Assembly (NCBI GenBank): GCA_036172665.1
Contig: CM069873.1
Location: forward strand, 48,640,001 to 48,704,000
DNA length: 64,000 nucleotides
From: Prosopocoilus inquinatus
Taxonomy: Eukaryota > Arthropoda > Insecta > Coleoptera > Lucanidae
Direction: 5' to 3'
The notes under the pieces are model-generated. The model was not told the origin of the DNA. It saw only the letters and a list, made by a program, of their open reading frames with translations, and searched no databases. Shown piece after piece: positions 58,301-64,000 of this stretch (within the stretch, counting starts at the first letter, position 1; each line of letters opens with the position of its first letter). Both the position numbers and the translations under genes were made by a program.

Positions 58301-59608
58301 TTCATAGACTCTTTATTTTTAAAATGTCACAACGGCTTCAATGCCTTATGGTTATAATTTCTAATAGTGCTATAATAAAAATAATAGCTTTCAAATAAAA
58401 GGTTTTGCAATAAATGTTGGTTTCTTCTCCAATGATTAATTTGATTGACGTTTAAAAACGAAATAGTTTTAGTATCGGTTAATACCGCCAAAACGTTGTG
58501 TTTGTCAAAGTGTACCAGTTTTCAAATGTCGCAACTATACCTTCTTTAAAAAAAGTCGAAGTTTAAATAATCTAATACGTATGTTTATTATTATTTTGCT
58601 TTTAGAATCAAGAAGAATTAAAAAAAAATGTATATACGCGTTTCTGTTATCTTGAATTCTTCTTACTACCAATTATATCGGCAGCCACAATTCCGGAAAC
58701 AAAACATGTTGGATTAATTTAAACTGTCTTTCATATGTTTTTCCACCTGAAGAAGGTTTAAAATAAAACCTTAACAGCCGAATGATTAATTTTTTTCGTC
58801 CTAAACCGTAAACTCTACTTTGAAAATTTTCCTGTATCTTCTGAAATAAGGGTACTTTACTCTTAAGCAATTTTAATTTCTCGGTGTCCACGCTCTACAC
58901 TGTTCAAGATAAATTTCATCTGACATTTCCCAATTTGATTTTATAGAATGCAAAAGCGTTCTGCCTCAATAAAAGTCGATAATAAAAATTCTAATTGTAG
59001 CACACTTTTTGAAAGACACTGTCTAATGCGAAATGATACAGCATAGAGATGTTCGTCTAGAAGTTAAAAGGTATACATATAGTCAAATACAAAATTACAC
59101 CTTCTTATCTCAAATGTAAAAAAAACTGTACACACTACAACAGTAAATACCTGCGGAGTGAAAATATTAATTAATTAATTAACATGATTGAAGAAAGACT
59201 AAAATTATAAATGTTTCTCATTATTTAATTAACCCATTTAATTCCCAGCAATCAATCTCAGTGCGTTCCGAAAGTTTGTGTTTTCTTGTTGCGTTCATCA
59301 TTCAAATTGAAAAAATATAATAACACTTTTAAACTAACTAAGCGACATTTTAAATGTTTTTACTGTAAAGTGAACTTTGAAACTGAAAACCAAAAAAAGG
59401 TTCAAACAAAATTCTTTTGTTGTGGACTTTTTGAAAGACACTGTATGAACCAATACTTACCCTGCGGATTAAAGCTTTTGGCAAGATAAAGATGACCGAG
59501 AATGGGAACACTTGGTGGCGACGGCAGTTTATAAAAAGATTTATTTTTATGATATTCGCGAATCAACAGTAATACTACGATTACAATCAAGAAAATAGGC
59601 AACATCAT
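43341..59608 (-). CDS. Cytochrome P450, CYP4 family, complete eight-exon gene
   Basis: Inferred exons (minus): 59608-59461, 52340-52143, 47459-47277, 47151-46781, 46726-46658, 46481-46310, 46257-46078 and 43498-43341, all with GT/AG junctions and matching phases, for 492 aa. In order: N-terminal membrane anchor (LPIFLIVIVVLLLI) and proline hinge LPSPPSVPILG; I-helix GADTSG at 301-306; K-helix ESLR at 359-362; DPERF at about 412-416; haem-binding FGAGPRICIG at 432-441 with Cys439. A microsomal monooxygenase; insect CYP4s oxidise lipids, hormones or xenobiotics, but the substrate cannot be told. The start is ATG 59608 (or 59605). No stop or frameshift was seen. Introns 1, 2 and 7 hold TEs. Confidence 0.93.
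44025..45850 (+). pseudogene. Gypsy pol remnant in CYP4 intron 7
   Basis: Antisense to the P450 gene. RT end: LVYLHDVIVVGRTFKEHL, with the active-site YLDD changed to YLHD, then RRFVKDFGKAAKPLHVLT. RNase H: IINSDANSHGIGDVLLQ. Linker to integrase: RLHEYDFTIGHRPGPVHNNA. Integrase core: FERIAIDIAGPF and YIIVTDYFTKWPKRYAF, then a frame-broken end. No LTR found. An old, multiply broken fragment. Confidence 0.85.
48510..48706. mobile_element. Hammerhead-family repeat, perfect palindromic copy
   Basis: Two 89-bp inverted arms (48510-48598, 48618-48706) around a 19-bp loop. Each arm is the family's AACATATAAAATAGCG-to-CTCCTAATGA end segment. The ribozyme part is absent. Confidence 0.85.
49124..49353 (+). 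mobile_element. Hammerhead-family repeat with ribozyme
   Basis: A short inverted start (GCGATAGTAAGATGTCGC against its complement) leads into a plus-strand copy that runs through the GTTCATCATTCTTACATCGC segment, the ribozyme (49244-49308) and ends at GATTTGCACAAAATTTTTCT. Confidence 0.85.
49244..49308 (+). ncRNA. Type I hammerhead ribozyme motif
   Basis: Core CTGAAGA (49260-49266; consensus CUGANGA), helix II AGCCC with loop CAAGCA and GGGCT, then GAAA, a minimal helix III (AC-AGCT-GT) and the cleavage C at 49294. Helix I forms from TCTG with CAGA, then an internal loop, then TCGAGC with GCTCGA. Every core position is as required. The 10.1-11.1 pair is A-U rather than the usual G-C. The tiny helix III suggests cleavage as a dimer. 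Confidence 0.8.
49708..49945 (+). repeat. Dispersed repeat copy, partner at 54340-54790
   Basis: GTGTCCCAAGTTGAGTGGCC, then TATTAAAAGTTCTCGGGGAA, then CACTTCCGGTTGTACCGGAA and a tail. The same blocks occur, inverted and direct, at 54340-54790. Confidence 0.65.
49955..50430 (+). repeat. A-rich tandem repeat, unit about 200 bp, about 2.4 copies
   Basis: ATTGTTAAAAACAAAAAGCA, then AGAAAACTATAATTAG and CCAAAGCTTAAATAAA blocks recur in the same order starting near 49958, 50142 and 50355 (the last partial). Confidence 0.7.
50845..51150 (+). mobile_element. Hammerhead-family repeat, head-to-head copies
   Basis: Inverted arms meet near 50915 within the ribozyme region. The right arm continues through the whole family to TTTTATCTGTTC. 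The core on the right arm is TTGACGA (50916-50922) with GAAAC and a GTA cleavage triplet, so C3 is mutated and helix I is missing. Probably inactive. Confidence 0.8.
52982..53179. mobile_element. Hammerhead-family repeat in CYP4 intron 1, 12-bp TSD
   Basis: Both ends are the AGATAAAA end of the family, inverted. They are flanked by GATAATTCTATC at 52970-52981 and 53180-53191. No ribozyme part. Confidence 0.85.
53192..54339. other. CYP4 intron 1, no gene seen
   Basis: Contains a (TTC)n(TTA)n microsatellite at 53355-53381 and otherwise unremarkable sequence. Confidence 0.5.
54340..54790. mobile_element. Palindromic repeat with CACTTCCGGTT blocks
   Basis: Inverted arms at 54340-54410 and 54636-54699 share CTTTCAGACT and ATCACTTCCGGTTATACCGG. 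The right side continues with the same end segment as 49708-49800 in inverse (TTTTAATAGGACACTCAACT). Confidence 0.65.
54791..55553. other. CYP4 intron 1, no gene seen
   Basis: A GGGTGTCTCAAGATAAGCGG stretch at 54801 looks like another transposon end, without a visible partner. Confidence 0.4.
55554..57730. mobile_element. Interleaved palindromic elements in CYP4 intron 1
   Basis: The end motif CACTGTGATTCAAAAG followed by a GCACCATCRCTTAGGTGG block occurs forward at 55558 and 56490 and inverted near 57560 and 57720. 55554-56470 pairs with 56640-57565 (one palindrome centred near 56550). The loop, 56490-56625, pairs instead with 57575-57720 outside it. No transposase; non-autonomous foldback elements. 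Confidence 0.75.
57731..59460. other. CYP4 intron 1, 5' part, no gene seen
   Basis: AT-rich. A CTGAAGAAGGTTTAAAATAA stretch at 58747 has a diverged relative at 61803. No coding sequence. Confidence 0.5.
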
Positions 59609-59657
59609 TCTTAGATTGGATGTACAGGAACACACGCTTGTCTATCTTCACGGTAGG

Positions 59658-59666
59658 GCTTTTATA
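59658..59666 (-). promoter_or_regulatory. TATA box of the CYP4 gene
   Basis: Minus-strand CTATAAAAG lies about 50 bp upstream of the ATG at 59608, which places transcription start near 59632 and leaves a very short 5' UTR. Confidence 0.6.
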
Positions 59667-59856
59667 GCGCTCGCACAACGTAATTAATGAGCTTACTTGC
59701 AAATTTGCTGGTAATTTAATTGTCGCATTTGCAAGTATTACAGCAATTCAAGAAAAAAATTACTTATCTACATTCATACATGACATAAGATATACTAAAA
59801 GCCATTAGAAATGTAACACCTTGAAAACGTCAAGTTTTTCTGTCCGTTTTTTATAT

Positions 59857-61154
59857 CGGGTGAGTCATATGTCTCAATTTCTACAATAACTTCCTTATCG
59901 ATAGAGATAGGGCACAAAACGTTTAAGAAAAATTGTTTGACATGTTAAGGACTATAACTTTGTTAAATTAGTTAACGTTGATCTGCAATTGTTTTCGAGC
60001 GGCTACGCGTCCTTCGATTTTTTTTAAATTGCATGGTACATTTCTAATAATGGATTTTGATGGGAAATTTCTTTCTCTTTCTGATGGTGTAAGAATTTAG
60101 CTATCTTAGATGACAAGAATTTTCAGAAAAACACCAGAAACTTATCCATCGCAGTAATACTGATATGGTGCGAAAATTTGACATGTCTGGAGTGTTTTAA
60201 CAAATAATGATCGCAAACAATAATCATGTACGTACTAGAACTAAAACCTACTCAATGACGAAATAGCTGACCACACAGGGTGTTTTTAACTAACTGTAGT
60301 ATCTGTAAATTTGTAGATTAATTAGTAGTTAGTGAATTCCTTGTGATTTTTTGAAAATTACATCAATCTCAGCAAAGTTAATAAACAAAACCAATTTAAT
60401 AATTTTCTAAGTTATAATACGCAATAACAACTTAGGAAAAAAATTCACTTAAGTAAATGTTCAATTTTACGACCTTTTATAGTAATACATTTCCTCGCTT
60501 TTTTAACGAAAATTGTAGAAATAGCAAAAACTCTGTCTGTTCGGTACTCTTCACTGATAAATATCACATCTACTAATTCTTCATGAAGATAATGCATATT
60601 AATGACTACCAAATATCTACTTTAAAACTGTACCTTTTATGTTTAGAGATTCTAAAGTTTCGTACAAACTCTGTCAGTTAGTAAACAATGAAGGATTATT
60701 GTTTGTTTTATTAATTATTTGCAATTAAATTTAGAGACAAAACTTATTTATGAAAACACAGTTTATGAAAGTAGTAAAGAACCCTTTAAAATAGTAAGAA
60801 TATCCCTTGAAAATGATATCTACGGAATAAAATCACTTTCGCACTATAATCCGTGGGTTTTTACGATGGAAAAGTTTTTGGTCTTTTTCGAAGAATTTTT
60901 GCTATCTAAGGTTGTAAAACTGTTACACCGTCAGAAAAGGAAAACATCTCTATCAAAATTCATCATTAGAAATATACTATATAATTAAAAAAAATTGAAG
61001 GAGGCATGGCCACTCGAAAACAATTGCAGATCGACGTGAACTGATTTAACAAATATATAGTCCTTGACATGCCAAACAATTTTTCTTAAAAGTTTTTTGC
61101 TCTTTTCTACTGATAAGAAAGTTATTAAAGAAATGCAGATATAGGACTCACCCG
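59857..61154. mobile_element. 1.3-kb element with about 370-bp inverted repeats
   Basis: The ends read CGGGTGAGTC and GACTCACCCG. The arms 59857 to about 60235 and about 60785-61154 are inverted copies (for example GCAATTGTTTTCGAG in both). The loop is AT-rich without a gene. It lies about 200 bp upstream of the CYP4 promoter. Confidence 0.78.
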
Positions 61155-61224
61155 GTATATATTTTTTTATTTTCTTTATATTTTATCGCCGGTCAAAATT
61201 ATTGGCTCTTAGAGACCGATTGTC

Positions 61225-62300
61225 GACTAGTCGATAGACTGGTGACCAGAGTGCTGTTGAGTGTGGACCTATCAGTATGCGAACAATATACCCTGCATCA
61301 TCAGGTCCTTTGGGCTCTTTTCTTACCGTCCACAGCTAATGCTTCCACTGATGTCCGTCGCCGAAGATTGAAGTGTTGTCGAGAACGCGAACACTGGGGA
61401 GGTAGAATGGAACAATACAATGTTCAGCAAAGAATCGCGCTTCTCTTTAGGTTTGCATGATAGTCGCAGAAGGGTGAGAAGAGGCCGTGAAGATAGTCGT
61501 CATACTGAGTTTGCTGTAAAACAACATGTACACAGTACCGTAGGAGTGATGGTTTGGGGGGCTGTTGCCTATGGTAGCCGTTCACCATTGGTGTTCAAGA
61601 TTTGGGGTAAATTTACGTAATAACAGCCGGGTTCAATTAAAACATGTTTGAGGCAAAATTCATCAATAATGGGATGATTTTTAAAAATTAACAATAACTG
61701 ATTAAAAATAAAACAAAGTTAAAAGTAATATTAGAAAACGTACGCCAAATGACAGACTTAAGATGGTTTGTAGTTTATCCGATTTTGTTTTAATCTGAGG
61801 CTCTGATGAAGGTTTAGAATGAAACTGGTCAGCTGAATAATTTAGAATCTTTTTTTGTCCTAAAAACCCGATCAACTACCACGTTTTCAAAATTTAATAA
61901 ACAGGACGCCAATTCATTTATTATTAGGGGTAGTATAACAGCAATTTATTACGTTCAAGACGTTCTCCAACTCTTGCTAAATCTAGAAGGTTATCCTAAT
62001 GCTGCTTTTCAGCAAGATAACGCGCGTCCACACGTAGCTCGGAAAACAATTAACTTTTTTGAAAGAGTTGGACTCGATGTTTTGCCGTGGCGTCTCAGAT
62101 ACCCCGTTTTAAATCCAATTGAACACATATGGCATATAATGGGAAGAAGGCTAATTGACCAATTTATACCATCCGCTACAAACTTTGGCTAATTCCAAAA
62201 AGAAATTTAAGTTGCTTGGGACGCATCACCACATCAATCTATTATTTCATTTTATCGATGGCCAGACGTGTTAAAGCGTGCATTCAAAATCAAGGTCGTC
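61225..62300 (+). pseudogene. Tc1-like transposase, broken and interrupted
   Basis: MFSKESRFSLGLHDSRRRVR (the first catalytic aspartate is K here), TVGVMVWGAVAYGSRSPLVF, then after an unrelated segment (about 61615-61925) YYVQDVLQLLLNLEGYPNAA with FQQDNARPHVARKTINFFE (second aspartate) and LNPIEHIWHIMGRRL (third residue E, DD34E type). The N-terminal third is frameshifted. The lost aspartate, stops and insertion make it inactive. Confidence 0.85.
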
Positions 62301-62449
62301 CAAGACATTACTAATTCTTGTATCATTATTTGTTACTGTTCCGGTCTGAAATTTTAATCATTTATTTACCAACCTAAGGCTGATATATGGTAGCACAATC
62401 AGTTGAATTTCCAGATGTTGCATTTCTAATGTCATTTAATATATTTAAT

Positions 62450-62499
62450 ACAGAATATCCAGGTAACATATATTTAATAATGTTACCTGGATATTCTGT
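62450..62499. repeat. Perfect 20-bp hairpin
   Basis: ACAGAATATCCAGGTAACAT at 62450-62469 is exactly complementary to 62480-62499, with a 10-bp loop. Too short to classify; possibly a minimal MITE. Confidence 0.8.
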
Positions 62500-62800
62500 T
62501 GTTTATAATAATCCAGTATAGGATTTGTTTGTCGATTAAATCAAACGTAGATGAATAGGTATTTGCATACAGCTTTATTTAGTCATGGTAAATAACATGC
62601 GAATGCTCCATCCAGAAAATGACCTAGTTTACAAGATACTTTATTATGTAAACAATGTAAATAATGTACGCAATAAAAAATTGTTTTTACAGGGTGCCCC
62701 AGTGGAACTGTTGCATATTCTCATAATGCTTTTAATCAACCTAATATCAAGATACCAGCTGTCATTTGACGCTTTCAGGTGCCCTATTGTTACAACAAAC
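62500..62800. other. No gene seen
   Basis: Short unremarkable segment with an ACAGGGTGCCCC transposon-end-like motif at 62690. Confidence 0.45.
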
Positions 62801-62980
62801 GTAAACATTGCAGAACAGATAAAATAGCGACATCATACTATCGCTTTTTGACCTGACATTGCAGTAGGATAGACAAATTGAAGCGGATTTGCTACCTAAT
62901 AAGTCCCCCATGCAAGGCGGCCATGCTTGCTGTCAAAACGAATAAATTGGGCAAGTCGTTTTTGGTCTGCAGTGGGAATG

Positions 62981-63045
62981 TCGAGCTACGTTTCTGCTGA
63001 AGAAGCCCCAAGCAGGGCTGAAACAGCTGTCCAGAGGCTGCTCGA
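62981..63045 (+). ncRNA. Type I hammerhead ribozyme motif
   Basis: Identical in design to 49244-49308: CTGAAGA at 62997-63003, helix II AGCCC/GGGCT, GAAA, ACAGCTGT helix III, cleavage after C63031, helix I TCGAGC/GCTCGA. Confidence 0.82.
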
Positions 63046-63292
63046 GGTTTTCACTGCAATCAAAAACGATTTGCACAAAATTTTTCTAAATCTTTCATTA
63101 TGCCTTGACAGCAAGCACGGCCGCCTTGCATGGGGGACTTATTAGGAGCAAATCCCGCTTCAATTTGTCTATCCTACTGCAATGTCAGGTCAAAAAGGGA
63201 TAATAAGATGTCGCTATTTTATCTGTTCATCATTCTTACATCGCTTTTGCGAATAAATTGGGCAAGTCGTTTTTGGTCTGCAGTGGGAATGG

Positions 63293-63356
63293 TGAGCTAC
63301 GTCTCTGCTGAAGAAGCCCCAAGCATCGCTGAAACAGCTGTCCAGAGGCTGCTCGA
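63293..63356 (+). ncRNA. Hammerhead motif, weakened copy
   Basis: Core CTGAAGA (63308-63314), GAAA and cleavage site are intact, but helix II is reduced to AGC/GCT because GGG became TCG. Confidence 0.6.
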
Positions 63357-63596
63357 GGTTTTCACTGCAATCAAAAACGATTTGCACAAAATTTTTGTAA
63401 ACATTGCAGTTGGTATTAATTAATTTACTTAAATTCTAAAATCGAAGTCAAACGTCAAGCTGTGCTCACTCTTCATCTTGAAGGGTTTAAGACCGCGGGC
63501 TATTTTAAAAAAGTTGCGGTGACGAAATCCTGCACAATCGGGAAGAAAGATAGCTCGGAAGTGCAGGTCACTTGGAGTAATTCGGTGAATGATTTA

Positions 63597-63821
63597 CTAA
63601 TTTCGAGCTATCTTTCTTCCCGATTGTGCAGGATTTCGTCTAAATCTTTCTCTTACGCACTTCGTTTGTGGGGTCCGTACTGACCTGCATTTTTTAGGTG
63701 GATCAGTACGTCTCACTTGTCCCGTTTCTTTGTATCGTTTCATAGTTCGTTGTATAAATCTTCGGTTTAGTTTGAAACACCGCAACTTTTTTAAAATAGC
63801 CCGCGATCTTAAACCCTTCAA
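63597..63821 (-). pseudogene. N-terminal part of a mariner/Tc1-type transposase
   Basis: ILKKLRCFKLNRRFIQRTMK, then RYKETGQV and RSVRTPQTKCVRERFRRNP, the paired helix-turn-helix DNA-binding domain of the family. The left arm of the palindrome (63460-63520) repeats only its first codons. The catalytic domain is absent. Confidence 0.75.
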
Positions 63822-63942
63822 GATGAAGAGTGAGCGCAGCTTGACGTTTGACTTCGATTTTAGAATTTAAGTAAATTAATTAATACCAACTGCAATGTTT
63901 ACAAAAATTTTGTGCAAATCGTTTTTGATTGCAGTTAAAACC

Positions 63943-64000
63943 TCGAGCAGCCTCTGGACAGCTGTTTCAGCCCTGCTTGGGGCTTCTTTAGCAGAGACGA
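63943..64000 (-). ncRNA. Hammerhead motif, mutated copy at window end
   Basis: On the minus strand helix II, GAAA, helix III and the helix I 3' strand are intact, but the core reads CTAAAGA (63984-63990). Loss of the invariant G should abolish activity. The 5' end is beyond the window. Confidence 0.6.

Larger units (their letters stand above)
62814..63396 (+). mobile_element. Fullest copy of the hammerhead-bearing repeat (retrozyme-like)
   Basis: 583 bp flanked by GTAAACATTGCAG at 62801-62813 and 63397-63409 (13-bp target duplication). It comprises an inverted partial copy (to about 62937), one complete monomer with a ribozyme, then a second, partial monomer with another ribozyme. The two CTGAAGA cores are 311 bp apart, the monomer length. 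No protein is encoded. Tandem monomers, each with a hammerhead, are the defining layout of retrozymes. Confidence 0.88.
63293..64000. repeat. Large inverted duplication running off the window
   Basis: 63300-63520 pairs with 63779-64000 (centre 63650), including the hammerhead repeat, its 13-bp target duplicate and the start of a mariner-like element. An inner 37-bp hairpin (63521-63558 with 63602-63640) lies in the middle. Confidence 0.85.

Noticed and set aside
58740..58800. CTGAAGAAGGTTTAAAATAA (and a relative at 61803, CTGATGAAGG) as hammerheads
   Set aside because: The pairing that would form helix II consumes the GAAA segment, and no cleavage triplet with helix III is present. Kept only as a weak dispersed repeat.
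59609..59635. Upstream extension of the CYP4 first exon
   Set aside because: The codon at 59635 is GTG and lies at the expected transcription start; ATG at 59608 fits better.
1..64000. CRISPR arrays, bacterial operons, rRNA genes
   Set aside because: None seen; the spliced gene and the TE content show eukaryotic nuclear DNA.

Overview
The window comes from an animal nuclear genome, almost certainly an insect. It holds one complete host gene, a CYP4-family cytochrome P450 split into eight exons on the minus strand. Nearly everything else is transposable element (TE) sequence of kinds typical of arthropods: BEL/Pao, Ty3/gypsy, an env-bearing errantivirus, Penelope, mariner, Tc1, hAT and a CR1-like LINE. 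The sequence is AT-rich. I cannot name the insect order.

Layout. 1-7.2 kb: a broken YqaJ-type nuclease gene split by a 1.45-kb palindromic element, then AT-rich DNA with small MITEs. 7.18-38.84 kb: one old BEL/Pao element, flanked by a 5-bp duplication (AATGA), that has grown to 31.7 kb by nested insertions. Inside it are a mariner, two head-to-head Penelope fragments (11-bp TSD), a CR1-like LINE, a 499-bp insert in the 3' LTR (9-bp TSD), and gypsy element A (5-bp TSD GGCAG). Element A is split by errantivirus B (4-bp TSD ATAT), whose 5' LTR is split by an apparently intact hAT element (8-bp TSD GGCACCGC). LTR divergence agrees with this order: BEL is clearly diverged, A differs at about 3 of 173 positions and B at 2 of 377. 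38.8-43.1 kb: two long-inverted-repeat elements; one carries a tRNA-like SINE head, the other a decayed mariner-like transposase. 43.3-59.6 kb: the CYP4 gene, with introns swollen by TEs. 59.7-64 kb: a palindromic element, a dead Tc1, a ribozyme-bearing repeat, and a large inverted duplication that runs off the window.

Two things stand out. (1) Errantivirus B carries, between protease and reverse transcriptase in its pol frame, a domain closely resembling the OARD1/TARG1 macrodomain (ADP-ribosyl-glutamate hydrolase), with both catalytic residues present. (2) A dispersed repeat family, seen at eight or more places and flanked by 12-13 bp target duplications at four of them, carries a type I hammerhead ribozyme. 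In its fullest copy the monomers are in tandem at a 311-bp spacing, as in retrozymes. One copy of this family lies in the pol of each gypsy element.

As working genes, only the CYP4 gene, the hAT transposase (three inferred exons, about 645 aa) and the errantivirus env look intact. The remaining coding regions are broken by stops, frameshifts or insertions.
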